Part shown: piece after piece, positions 1 to 7,684 of the stretch
Layout: every line of letters starts with the position of its first letter
Numbering within the stretch: position 1 is the stretch's first letter
From: Oscillospiraceae bacterium
GTDB lineage: Bacteria; Bacillota; Clostridia; Oscillospirales; Oscillospiraceae
NCBI GenBank assembly: GCA_017519975.1
Contig: JAFWRM010000035.1
Location: forward strand, 1 to 52,523
Reading direction: 5' to 3'
Length of the DNA: 52,523 nucleotides
Translations under genes and position numbers: made by a program
Notes under the pieces: generated by a model
Seen by the model: only the letters and a program-made list of their open reading frames with translations
Databases searched by the model: none
What the model was told of the DNA's origin: nothing

Positions 1-227
1 CAGAAAATGATATTTTTATAGGCCGTACAGTGGAGAAAACTATTCAGCAAGAAGCAGATGTTGCGCATGACCATGGCTTTTGTTTCTTCTGTTACCTGAA
101 ACGGATCGGCATCCCAACACCAATCGCCGTCAAGAAAAACATTGTTCGGCAACTCCTTTTTCAGCTGCTGACTTACCGTCGTTTTACCGACGCCCATTGT
201 ACCGCCGATCAGATATATTGTTTTCAT
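1..227 (-). CDS. P-loop nucleotide kinase / AAA-type ATPase, C-terminus off the window
   Basis: Seventy-five codons are visible, reading leftward from an ATG at 227, preceded by a GAGGAAC ribosome binding site. The N-terminus MKTIYLIGG runs into a Walker A motif GTMGVGKTT (residues 9-17), typical of small ATP-dependent kinases that phosphorylate a nucleotide, sugar or antibiotic. A short FLDGDWCW stretch follows, where such kinases often bind substrate. No stop is reached before the edge, so size, substrate and later motifs are unknown. It lies 68 bases downstream of the nucleosidase gene on the same strand and may share its transcript. Base composition is visibly lower in GC than the genes after about 1100. 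The P-loop assignment is firm; the exact family is not. Confidence 0.7.
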   Translation of the reverse strand, partial: MKTIYLIGGTMGVGKTTVSQQLKKELPNNVFLDGDWCWDADPFQVTEETKAMVMRNICFLLNSFLHCTAYKNIIF

Positions 228-295
228 ATCTGTTCCTCAGAAATCCCAATTTTTCTACGCCACAAAATCAGGGAATGTTTTGTACCCACCGCAGC

Positions 296-1078
296 CTATT
301 CATGAGTGATCATATAGCGGACAACCGAAGCACAATGCTCTGCAGCCTCTTCTTTAAACAATTCATAGTTCATTTCCTCAGAATTATCAGCTTTATCAGA
401 AATAGCACGGATAATGACAAATGGAGTATCATTTAAATAACATGCCTGCGCAATTGCGCCGCCTTCCATCTCACAGCACAGACCTCCGAAATTGGACGTG
501 ATCGTTTCTTTTTGTTCTTTTGAGGAAATAAACTGATCGCCCGTACAAACTCTGCCTTCGAAAACCTGAACGTCAGGAACGGCCTCATGCACAGCCTCTA
601 CAGCTTTTTTCCGCATTGTTTCATCCGCAGGAAAGGCAGAAAGGCCTGTGTACGGGATCTCCCCTTTTTTAAAGCCGATATCTTCTACGGTAAAGTCATG
701 CTGACAAGCGTCAACTGAGACAACAATATCACCAATATCGATCTGATTGTCGAGGGATCCGGCAACACCGGTATTAATGACTTTTGTGCATCCGAAATTA
801 TTGATCAGCGTATTTGCACAGATCCCGGCATTCACTTTGCCCATGCCGCACTGGACAATGACCACATCCACGCCATCCAGCTTCCCTTCACAGAACTCCA
901 TACCGGCGATGGTGGTTGTTTTGGAATCCGTAAGCGTTTCTTTGAGGGAGTTGACTTCTTCTTCCATTGCACCAATAATGCCTGTTTTTTCTGATGTAGT
1001 TCCATCAGCGTTTGAACATCCTCCAATTACAAGTGCTAAAATCAACACAGACAGTATCAAATAAATCGTTTTCTTCAT
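296..1078 (-). CDS. MTA/SAH nucleosidase with a lipoprotein signal
   Basis: This is a 260-residue protein of the 5'-methylthioadenosine/S-adenosylhomocysteine nucleosidase family, which cleaves adenine from these nucleosides. GIIGAMEEEV carries the catalytic glutamate near residue 39, GVAGSLD is the ribose/phosphate-site loop, CEMEGGAIAQ the substrate-binding glutamate, and ISDKAD the catalytic aspartate, so it looks active. Unusually for this normally cytosolic enzyme, residues 1-21 form a signal peptide ending in the lipobox IGGC, predicting a lipid-anchored protein outside the membrane. The start at 1078 follows AAAAGGAAAACACT. It is the only complete gene in the window that ends in TAG, and its codons are A/T-richer than those of its neighbours, which suggests recent acquisition. 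Family assignment is firm; outside location is inferred from the signal. Confidence 0.9.
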   Translation of the reverse strand: MKKTIYLILSVLILALVIGGCSNADGTTSEKTGIIGAMEEEVNSLKETLTDSKTTTIAGMEFCEGKLDGVDVVIVQCGMGKVNAGICANTLINNFGCTKVINTGVAGSLDNQIDIGDIVVSVDACQHDFTVEDIGFKKGEIPYTGLSAFPADETMRKKAVEAVHEAVPDVQVFEGRVCTGDQFISSKEQKETITSNFGGLCCEMEGGAIAQACYLNDTPFVIIRAISDKADNSEEMNYELFKEEAAEHCASVVRYMITHE

Positions 1079-1118
1079 AGTGTTTTCCTTTTCTTTTTAT
1101 CAATCTTTTTTTCGGTGG

Positions 1119-2294
1119 TCAGTCCTTAACTCGTGACATCAATACCACCGTCTCCACGTGTTTGGTCCATGGAAACATATCGACCGGACGGATGCGCATT
1201 GCCCGGTACCCATGGGCGGCAAACACAGCCAGATCCCGCGCCTGTGTTTCCGGATTGCAGGAAATATACACGACTTTCTTTGGCTGAAGCGTCGCGACAC
1301 TTTCAATGAACGTCACGCTGCTTCCCGCTCTTGGCGGGTCCATGAAAACCACGTCCGCCTTCATCCCATCCTCCGCCATGGCTCTCATGAAATCTCCCGC
1401 GTCCCCGGCGTAGAACCGGGCGTTTGTGATCCCATTGCGTCTGGCATTGGCGATCGCGTCCTTTACCGCGCTGCGGTTCAGCTCAACTCCGATCACGCGA
1501 CCCGCTTTTCTGGAAGCGGCCAGCCCGATGGTGCCTATTCCGCAATACGCGTCCACGACTGTGCTCTCACCGTCAAGGGCAGCCCAGGAGATGGCAAGAT
1601 CATACAGCTTTTCCGTCTGAATCGGATTGATCTGATAAAAGGAACGTGGTGAGATGCGGAACGTCAGTCCGCACAGGGTGTCTTCGATCCATCCGTTTCC
1701 ATAAAGCACGATCTCCCGCTCTCCAAGCACGAGATTCGTATCCTTTGAATTCACATTCAGAACCAGCGTCGTGATCTCCGGGTGCTTTTCCAGCAGAGCT
1801 TTTACAAATGGCTTTTTCGTTGGAAACCGATCCGTCGCCGCTACAAGCACCACCATGACCTCTCCGGTGGAAAATCCGCGCTTTACCAGCACATGACGAA
1901 GGAATCCCGTGCCGTTTCGTTCGTCGTATACCGTAACGCGGAACGCGGGCAACATTCTGCGGATGTCCGCAATGATGGCGTCCGCCGTTCGATCCTCCGT
2001 CATGCACTCGTCCACGGGAACGATACGGTGAGTCCCCGACTGATAAACTCCGGATATGATCCTTCCGTCCCTTGTCCTTCCAAAAGCCGCCTGGACCTTA
2101 TTTCGGTAATGCGTGGGCTCGTCCATCCCAATGATCTTTTCCACCCTTCCGAATGATCCAAGCATTTGTTCGGCAAGGTTCTGCTTCCAGCGCAGCTGAC
2201 GGTCATAGGTCATGTTCTGAAGCTGGCAGCCTCCGCATCTGGCCGCGTGCGGACACGCGTCTGGATTTGTTCTTTTATTTGACGTTGTCGACAT
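1119..2294 (-). CDS. rlmD: 23S rRNA (uracil-C5)-methyltransferase, RlmD/RumA class
   Basis: This 391-residue protein is a SAM-dependent RNA m5U methyltransferase. An N-terminal iron-sulfur cysteine cluster is visible (C14, C20 and C23 in CPHAARCGGCQ; a fourth cysteine near residue 97). The C-terminal Rossmann methyltransferase has VDAYCGIGTIGL for SAM binding, MDPPRAGS, and YISCNPET with the catalytic cysteine. The protein lacks the N-terminal TRAM RNA-binding domain found in longer homologues, so which rRNA uridine it modifies is uncertain. Its first 20 bases overlap the end of the NUDIX gene, which points to co-transcription from the promoter at 2754-2782. Confidence 0.88.
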   Translation of the reverse strand: MSTTSNKRTNPDACPHAARCGGCQLQNMTYDRQLRWKQNLAEQMLGSFGRVEKIIGMDEPTHYRNKVQAAFGRTRDGRIISGVYQSGTHRIVPVDECMTEDRTADAIIADIRRMLPAFRVTVYDERNGTGFLRHVLVKRGFSTGEVMVVLVAATDRFPTKKPFVKALLEKHPEITTLVLNVNSKDTNLVLGEREIVLYGNGWIEDTLCGLTFRISPRSFYQINPIQTEKLYDLAISWAALDGESTVVDAYCGIGTIGLAASRKAGRVIGVELNRSAVKDAIANARRNGITNARFYAGDAGDFMRAMAEDGMKADVVFMDPPRAGSSVTFIESVATLQPKKVVYISCNPETQARDLAVFAAHGYRAMRIRPVDMFPWTKHVETVVLMSRVKD

Positions 2295-2727
2295 CGTTCA
2301 CACGCTCCGGGTTTTTCCGTTCCATTTCGTTAAGCCAGACGTCCGCCTTCTTCAGCACGTCCCTGTCGCTCTGGTGCGTCAGTTCCTTCATGGCGTCTTC
2401 CAGCGGCAGCCAGAGGATCTGCGCGACCTCTTCCGGCTGTGCGGTGACTTCCGTCTGATCCGCTCTGGCCAGGAAAAACACCACCTGCTTGACGCATCCC
2501 GGGTAGGGAGAGTAGGAGATGGTCTCCCGGAAGCCGCCGCAGAAGGTGACCTGCAGAGCCGTCTCCTCCCCGATCTCACGCAGGGCCGTCTCATGCTCCG
2601 TTTCCTCGCCTTCCATATGCCCCTTGCAGAGTGATGAATGCCCTTTCACCATCCGTTCGATCAGATACCGTCTGGTGTCCTTCTCCTGCACCCAAATGAC
2701 GGCGCCGCAGCTCTTCTCACGGATCAT
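2275..2727 (-). CDS. NUDIX hydrolase, probable diadenosine tetraphosphatase type
   Basis: This 150-residue protein is one NUDIX domain. The box runs from the glycine of GHMEGEE through ALREIGEETAL, matching GX5EX7REUXEEXGU except that the last glycine is alanine. The catalytic REXXEE glutamates are all present. KGHSSLCKGHMEGEE and the late WLPLEDA resemble asymmetric bis(5'-nucleosyl)-tetraphosphatases, which degrade Ap4A, but substrate cannot be fixed from sequence. The start at 2727 has a strong site, AAAGGAGG, eight bases upstream. It is the first gene of a leftward unit with rlmD, with which it overlaps by 20 bases. Confidence 0.85.
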   Translation of the reverse strand: MIREKSCGAVIWVQEKDTRRYLIERMVKGHSSLCKGHMEGEETEHETALREIGEETALQVTFCGGFRETISYSPYPGCVKQVVFFLARADQTEVTAQPEEVAQILWLPLEDAMKELTHQSDRDVLKKADVWLNEMERKNPERVNDVDNVK

Positions 2728-2753
2728 GATACCGCCTCCTTTCCTTTGCGACC

Positions 2754-2782
2754 ATTATATCCGTTTTCTCCTGATTATGCAA
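2754..2782 (-). promoter_or_regulatory. Promoter for the NUDIX-rlmD unit
   Basis: On the minus strand there is a -35 TTGCAT (2777-2782), a 17-base spacer and a perfect -10 TATAAT (2754-2759). Transcription would begin near 2747, about 20 bases before the NUDIX start codon. The -35 overlaps the T-run of the terminator of the upstream ABC operon, so the two units are packed without spare sequence. Confidence 0.75.
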
Positions 2783-2817
2783 AAACCCGTCGGTCGCGTT
2801 CTCCGTTCCCGACGGGT
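2781..2817 (-). terminator. Terminator of the ABC exporter operon
   Basis: The stem ACCCGTCGG / CCGACGGGT (2785-2793 with 2809-2817) is followed on the minus strand by TTTTT. It lies just after the permease stop at 2826. Confidence 0.85.
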
Positions 2818-2825
2818 CGTAGGTC

Positions 2826-4430
2826 TTATGAAAGCGATTCGAATAACGCAGTGCCTCTGCGGTCGATCCAGGACTGAAGCAGCAGAAACACGGCCCCAAG
2901 CAGGACAGCGATCAGCAGCAGAGTCAGTCTGAGCCCCAGGATCCTGCACAGCAGCCATCCTCCGACCAGAATGGCCGCGGAAAGAATGAACTCGATCATC
3001 ATAACAAGTACGATTGACAGGTTCTGCTTGACGGGCGTCGCCTCATTGGTCCACGTCAGATTCGGCCGTTTCAGATCCAGCATGAGTCCGACGGCAGCAA
3101 TCACGCAGTTAAAAGCGAGAACCGCCAGCACGACCAGCAGGATCGACAGCACGTCGGCTCCCGCCACGATGCAGCAGACGACCGCGCACAACGCTGCCGG
3201 CGCCATGTTGAACAGAACATGGAGTTTTTCCTTGGCCGCCAGCACCTGCCGGGAGGACACGGGCATGGAACGGATCAGGCTGATGCCCTTTCCTTCCAGC
3301 GATATCGATGGCGCTGTGATCATGTTCAGTCCGGTAAACAGACATATGACCGTCAGAACGACAAGCGGAGCCAGTCCGTCCGCTCCCGGGACCAGATTGC
3401 CGATGTTGTCCGCTACCATCCGTACTACGTCGGACTTTACGACGGCAGCCACGGCCGCGGCGATGAGGAAGATCGCCCCAAGCCCGCAGTTCAGAAAATA
3501 GATCGGGCTTCCCGTGAACCGTTTCCACTCTCTGCCAAGAAGCGCCCGGTTCACGCCGGCTGCGCGCAGCGGCTTTTCACGGTAAACGGCAGCCTTCGCC
3601 TGCCGGCCGCCCAGCGACAGCCGCAGAAAGCTGCGGGACATGATCCAGCAGACCAGAACGAAGAGCCCGACCGTGACCAGTGTCGTGAGCACCATGCTAA
3701 CGACGTCGCCCGACGCCGCCAGACCGAGTCTGTACAGAGGATACCCCCACGACTTCATGGCAGCGGCGACCGATTCGCTGTTCTGAACCACAGAAGTCAG
3801 AAACGAATTGAGCCTGAAGTATACCACGTAATACACAGCCAGGAACGCCAGAGCAGCGGCCACAGTGGCAACGTTCTTATTGCTCACGCGGTTGGCCACC
3901 TGCGCTACGACCCAGCCGAGCAGACAGGTAAGCACCGTCACAAGCAGCGGAAGAATGAATAACAGAAGAATCGGGAAAACGATCCCCGTCCCGCTGGCCC
4001 CCGCTGCGATGTAGCGCACGGTCACCGGCACCCAGATGATGCCCGTGAACAGCAGGCTCATGACGTAAACGCCGAGCATCCGGGATGTGATGATGGAGGA
4101 AGGCGCCACGGGCATGGCCAGGAGCATCTCGGTATCCTTGGCCTTGTAGAGCCCGGCGTACGTATTGAATACACTGCCGACGATGCCGATGAACAGGGCC
4201 ATGAGCCCCATCATGGCAAAATACAGCCAAGCCTTTCCCTGCGACACCAGGGCGTCGCAGAGGATATCCGCGTACCCGTAAAACGCAGCCGCGATGAACA
4301 GGAACAGGACGCAGAACAGGATCAGGAACCCAACCGTGCCCCCGCGGGAACGCAGCTTTCCCGTTTTCCGGTTCCGGAACAGGTTCTGGTTCATTTCCAG
4401 GAACTGCTTTTTCAGAAGGACGCTCAGCAT
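2826..4430 (-). CDS. ABC-2 type exporter permease
   Basis: This 534-residue integral membrane protein has roughly ten to twelve hydrophobic segments spread over its length, starting with FLILFCVLFLFIAAAFYGY near residue 35. A soluble stretch with AKDTEMLLAMPV (about 92-105) is a motif common to large ABC-2 permeases of Bacillota, and a similar ISLIRSMPVSSRQVLAAKE lies after the middle. It should form an exporter with the ATPase encoded just upstream (3-base gap). The substrate is unknown. The operon ends at the terminator 2781-2817. The start ATG at 4430 follows GAGTGAGCC, a modest site consistent with coupling to the ATPase. Confidence 0.8.
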   Translation of the reverse strand: MLSVLLKKQFLEMNQNLFRNRKTGKLRSRGGTVGFLILFCVLFLFIAAAFYGYADILCDALVSQGKAWLYFAMMGLMALFIGIVGSVFNTYAGLYKAKDTEMLLAMPVAPSSIITSRMLGVYVMSLLFTGIIWVPVTVRYIAAGASGTGIVFPILLLFILPLLVTVLTCLLGWVVAQVANRVSNKNVATVAAALAFLAVYYVVYFRLNSFLTSVVQNSESVAAAMKSWGYPLYRLGLAASGDVVSMVLTTLVTVGLFVLVCWIMSRSFLRLSLGGRQAKAAVYREKPLRAAGVNRALLGREWKRFTGSPIYFLNCGLGAIFLIAAAVAAVVKSDVVRMVADNIGNLVPGADGLAPLVVLTVICLFTGLNMITAPSISLEGKGISLIRSMPVSSRQVLAAKEKLHVLFNMAPAALCAVVCCIVAGADVLSILLVVLAVLAFNCVIAAVGLMLDLKRPNLTWTNEATPVKQNLSIVLVMMIEFILSAAILVGGWLLCRILGLRLTLLLIAVLLGAVFLLLQSWIDRRGTALFESLS

Positions 4431-4433
4431 GGC

Positions 4434-5138
4434 TCACTCCTCCAGTTCGAGGAACACGGCTTCCAGCGATTCGTCGCCCTTTACTTCTTCCATCGTGCCG
4501 GCACGGATCAGCTTTCCGCTCCGGATGATGGCGACCTTGTCGCACAGCTTCTCCGCGACCTCCAGCACATGGGTGGAAAAGAAGATGGCTCCTCCCTTGT
4601 CACACATTTCACGCATCATCTGTTTCAGCGTATGAGAAGCCTTTGGGTCCAGACCGACGAACGGCTCGTCCATCAGGATCAGTTTTGGATCGTGCAGCCA
4701 CGCGGAAATGACAGCGAGCTTCTGCTTCATTCCGTGGGAATAGCTGCCGATCGGCTGAGCCAGATTCTCCCTGATTTCGAAAACATCCGCCAGTTCCCCG
4801 ATCCTGCCGGTGCGGATCTCCGCCGGAACACGGTAAATATCCGCGACAAAATTCAAAAAACGGATGCCGGTCATGAATTCATACAGGTCCGGATTATCCG
4901 GGATGTAGGCCATGTCCCGCTTGCATTCCAGAGGCTGCTCCCGGATGGAGCGCCCGTTGATCAGGATCTGCCCTTCATCAAAGGGCAGGATGCCGGCAAC
5001 GCTTTTCAGCGTGGTCGTCTTCCCCGCTCCGTTATGTCCGATGAAGCCGTAGATCTCTCCCGGCTGTATGTGCAGCGTCAGATCGTCCACCGCTCGCGTG
5101 GTCCCATAAATCTTCGTCAGTCCGTTGATCTCAAGCAT
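4434..5138 (-). CDS. ABC exporter ATP-binding subunit
   Basis: This is a 234-residue nucleotide-binding subunit. It has Walker A GHNGAGKTT (residues 34-42), a Q-loop region around IPDNPDLY, the signature YSHGMKQ (133-139; S-H-G where LSGGQ is usual, common in this subfamily), Walker B LILMDEP with catalytic E158, and switch histidine FFSTHV. I take the start at 5138 (MLEINGL) because AAAGGATGA lies about eight bases upstream; the ATG at 5147 would sit on top of that site. It pairs with the permease at 2826-4430 and follows the DUF4003-like gene by 13 bases. It probably drives export of an unknown substrate. Confidence 0.9.
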   Translation of the reverse strand: MLEINGLTKIYGTTRAVDDLTLHIQPGEIYGFIGHNGAGKTTTLKSVAGILPFDEGQILINGRSIREQPLECKRDMAYIPDNPDLYEFMTGIRFLNFVADIYRVPAEIRTGRIGELADVFEIRENLAQPIGSYSHGMKQKLAVISAWLHDPKLILMDEPFVGLDPKASHTLKQMMREMCDKGGAIFFSTHVLEVAEKLCDKVAIIRSGKLIRAGTMEEVKGDESLEAVFLELEE

Positions 5139-5151
5139 TCCGATCATCCTT

Positions 5152-6150
5152 TCACGTTGAAGCCGATGCGGCGGCCGCTGAAGAACTCATCATCAGCATC
5201 ACGCACACCTGCATCTGTATTTCCAGCGCTGTCTGCACAGCCACCGCGGTGCTGACGGCAGCGGAGGCGTCCCGATCCGCGTCCAGCGACCTGATCGCCA
5301 GCAGTCCGGCGAACATCCGCCTCTGCTGTGTGCCGGCGCTCAGATTACCGAATCCCTTTTTCTGCTTCAGGCACTCATCGGCTTCCGCAATTGCTTCCGC
5401 CATAATGCCCGCCGGCACTCCGGTGAGCGCGGCCGCTCCGAGGATGACCGACTCCCGCCCGGTGCTGATCTTATGCCCCATTCGTTTCAGTTCCTCCGCC
5501 AGATCCGCAGCTCTCATGCACTTGGCTTCGGCATCCTCTTCCGTCAGAGCCAGCACGTGACTGACCGTCTGCCGGACGTCACCGCTCCTGAAATAGTTCC
5601 GCAGGATCGAATTGCAGGCCTCCGCGTCGTCCATCGCTCTGCGCACTTCCCGGTCGGATGCAGCCAGAAGCGCGGCAAAGGGCAGGTCCTCCTCCCCGGT
5701 GAGCCACGGATGCTCCGTCTTCATTTCCACGTACAGCTCACGCATCCGTTCCACCGTCTCCGCCGCGGAGCGCTGCCCGCTGTGCTCGAACACCGTCATA
5801 GCCGCAAGGATCCGGTATATCTTCGAGGCGCTTCTTATCTTCTGTGTATGCCGGATGCGGTCTTCGATCTGCTGAACGCTCTGAAGATAGAATTCAGGGG
5901 TGCCCGAGACGATCATCCTGCACAGAAGGGGGATCCGGATCATTCCCCGATACTCTGACAGGGCCCCGGTGTTCTTCTTCAGTATGCCGCTGCATTCGTC
6001 GAACACCCGACGGTCGGCCCGCATCCCCTGACAGGTCAGTACGGCAGCGCCTGCCGTGATCATTCTGTCCGACTCCAGATGTACGCACTTTTTCAGTTCT
6101 TCTCTGTTTTCCGCAAGACGGTCCGCCATGGCCGCGATGCCGTAAATCAT
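5152..6150 (-). CDS. DUF4003-like protein in the ABC exporter operon
   Basis: This 332-residue soluble, mostly helical protein resembles the uncharacterised DUF4003 family of Bacillota: an N-terminal MADRLAENREELKK, then RELYVEMKTEHPWLTGEEDL and the FAALLA segment. There is no signal peptide, and no catalytic motif can be named. The C-terminus ends in an Ala/Ser-rich tail of low complexity. An upstream GTG at 6222 would add 24 residues, but a TACAAT hexamer (6205-6210) inside that extension could be the -10 element, and family members start like MIYGIAAMADRL, so I prefer the ATG at 6150. Position as first gene of the operon suggests a role in regulating or assembling the exporter; this is inference. 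Confidence 0.6.
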   Translation of the reverse strand: MIYGIAAMADRLAENREELKKCVHLESDRMITAGAAVLTCQGMRADRRVFDECSGILKKNTGALSEYRGMIRIPLLCRMIVSGTPEFYLQSVQQIEDRIRHTQKIRSASKIYRILAAMTVFEHSGQRSAAETVERMRELYVEMKTEHPWLTGEEDLPFAALLAASDREVRRAMDDAEACNSILRNYFRSGDVRQTVSHVLALTEEDAEAKCMRAADLAEELKRMGHKISTGRESVILGAAALTGVPAGIMAEAIAEADECLKQKKGFGNLSAGTQQRRMFAGLLAIRSLDADRDASAAVSTAVAVQTALEIQMQVCVMLMMSSSAAAASAST

Positions 6151-6275
6151 ACCGATACCCGCTTTCTTTACCGAGCTGATGTCTGTTTCTGTTCTTTGAC
6201 TGCCATTGTACACACATTCCACGTAAAAATACAGTATTTGTCAGAAACAAATCGGGCGGATATTCCGCCGGATCA

Positions 6276-6310
6276 GAAAAATAGAAAAGCCCCGTCTGAC
6301 GACGGGGCTT
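6276..6310 (-). terminator. Terminator of rpmB
   Basis: The stem AAGCCCCGTC / GACGGGGCTT (6287-6296 with 6301-6310) is followed on the minus strand by TTCTATTTTT, 15 bases after the L28 stop. Confidence 0.85.
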
Positions 6311-6325
6311 CGGGCTTTATGCTGA

Positions 6326-6514
6326 TCAGACGGCGCGGGTAACCTTACCGCTGCGGAGGCAACGCGTACAAACGTAAACGTGACGCGGCGTACCATCAAC
6401 GATCGCCTTCACGCGCTTGACGTTGGGTTTCCATGCCCTGTTCGTACGTCTATGGGAGTGGCTGACCTTGATCCCGAACGTAACGCCCTTATCGCAAAAC
6501 TCACATTTAGCCAT
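6326..6514 (-). CDS. rpmB: 50S ribosomal protein L28
   Basis: This 62-residue basic protein of the large ribosomal subunit begins MAKCEFCDKG and ends with VYVCTRCLRSGKV. The two CXXC pairs (C4/C7 and C52/C55) indicate the zinc-binding form of L28. The start at 6514 is decided by AAGGAGGTG seven bases upstream; a nearer in-frame ATG at 6523 overlaps that site. It is a single-gene unit with its own promoter and terminator. Confidence 0.95.
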   Translation of the reverse strand: MAKCEFCDKGVTFGIKVSHSHRRTNRAWKPNVKRVKAIVDGTPRHVYVCTRCLRSGKVTRAV

Positions 6515-6558
6515 CTGCTGCACCTCCTTGACTGAAACTCTCTAAAACAGCGTGTGTT

Positions 6559-6587
6559 ATTTTATCAGAAGGGCAAACAGAATGCAA
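6559..6587 (-). promoter_or_regulatory. Promoter of rpmB
   Basis: The minus strand reads TTGCAT (6582-6587), a 17-base spacer, and TAAAAT (6559-6564) preceded by TGA, an extended -10 pattern. The strength fits a ribosomal protein gene. Confidence 0.75.
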
Positions 6588-6663
6588 GCGTTTTTTATAA
6601 AAAGTTTTCACGTTCCGGCGGGACGCCGTCGAGCCGTCCGGCCGGTCACCGCATCTGCCGCTC

Positions 6664-6692
6664 TTGCTTTTTTGCCGACGGTTGTGTACAAT
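6664..6692 (+). promoter_or_regulatory. Probable promoter of the hprK operon
   Basis: TTGCTT (6664-6669), a 17-base spacer and TACAAT (6687-6692) lie 51 bases before the hprK start. A second possible -10, TATTGT, lies at 6704-6709, so the exact start point is open. Confidence 0.55.
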
Positions 6693-6742
6693 TTCAATTA
6701 TAGATATTGTATCGCCTCATCCTTTTTTCCGGAGGTAACGCC

Positions 6743-7684
6743 ATGGAACAGAAATTCACATACAAGCTGGAGCATCTGGCGCAGGAACTGAACTATAAGG
6801 TCCTGTACGAGTCCAGCGATTTTCACACCAAGGAACTGGATACGCCGGAGGTACACCGCCCCGGACTGCAGCTGGACGGATTCTTTACATATTTTGATCC
6901 GAACAACATTCAGATCATCGGCGGCATGGAGCTGGCCTTTCTGGAACCGTACTCTTCCCAGGTGCGGCTCCTGAAATACAACGACCTGCTTTCCAAGGGC
7001 ATCCCCGCCGTGATCGTCACCAAGGGGCGTGATCCCGGTCCTGAGCTGCTGGAGAGCGCACGCATCAACGACGTTACCGTTCTCAGCGCATCGGAGGGCA
7101 CTTCGATGACGATGACCAACGTTCTGCGCGTGCTCGGCCTTGGCATGGCGCAGCGCATTACGCGCCACGGCGTGCTGATGGAGGTGTATGGCATCGGCGT
7201 GCTGATCCTCGGCGACAGCGGCATCGGCAAAAGTGAGACGGCCATCGAGCTGATCAAGCGCGGTCACAGACTGGTGGCCGACGACGCGGTCGAGATCCGG
7301 CGTTCGGATATCGACAAGCTCGTCGGATCCGCTCCGGATCTGATCCGCTATTACGTTGAAGTGCGCGGAATAGGGATCATCGACGTGCGCAGGACCTTCG
7401 GCGTCGGCTCGGTCAAGCCGTTCCAGGACATTGCTCTTGTGGTTCATCTGGAACAGTGGCGCGAGGGTGAAGTCTACGATCGTCTCGGTCTCAACGAGAT
7501 GTATGAGGAGATCTTGGGCGTCAAGCTTCACAGCTATACCGTTCCCGTGCGTCCCGGCCGGAGCCTTTCCGTCATCATAGAAGTGGCCGCCATGGAGTTC
7601 CGCCAGAAGATCATGGGCTTCAACGCCGCCAAGGAATTCACCGATCAGATCAACCGTCAGATCGCCCAGAACAGCCCGAAATGA
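6743..7684 (+). CDS. hprK: HPr kinase/phosphorylase
   Basis: This is a 313-residue bifunctional enzyme that phosphorylates Ser46 of HPr and removes it again, setting carbon catabolite repression in Bacillota. It has Walker A GDSGIGKS (157-164) in the kinase half, followed by the HPr kinase signature VEVRGIGIIDVRRTFG, with the usual N-terminal domain before residue 130. The start at 6743 (MEQKFTYK) is chosen for the GGAGG six bases upstream. Its last codon overlaps the murB start (ATGA), so hprK, murB, rapZ and whiA form one transcript coupling carbon sensing with envelope building. Confidence 0.95.
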   Translation: MEQKFTYKLEHLAQELNYKVLYESSDFHTKELDTPEVHRPGLQLDGFFTYFDPNNIQIIGGMELAFLEPYSSQVRLLKYNDLLSKGIPAVIVTKGRDPGPELLESARINDVTVLSASEGTSMTMTNVLRVLGLGMAQRITRHGVLMEVYGIGVLILGDSGIGKSETAIELIKRGHRLVADDAVEIRRSDIDKLVGSAPDLIRYYVEVRGIGIIDVRRTFGVGSVKPFQDIALVVHLEQWREGEVYDRLGLNEMYEEILGVKLHSYTVPVRPGRSLSVIIEVAAMEFRQKIMGFNAAKEFTDQINRQIAQNSPK

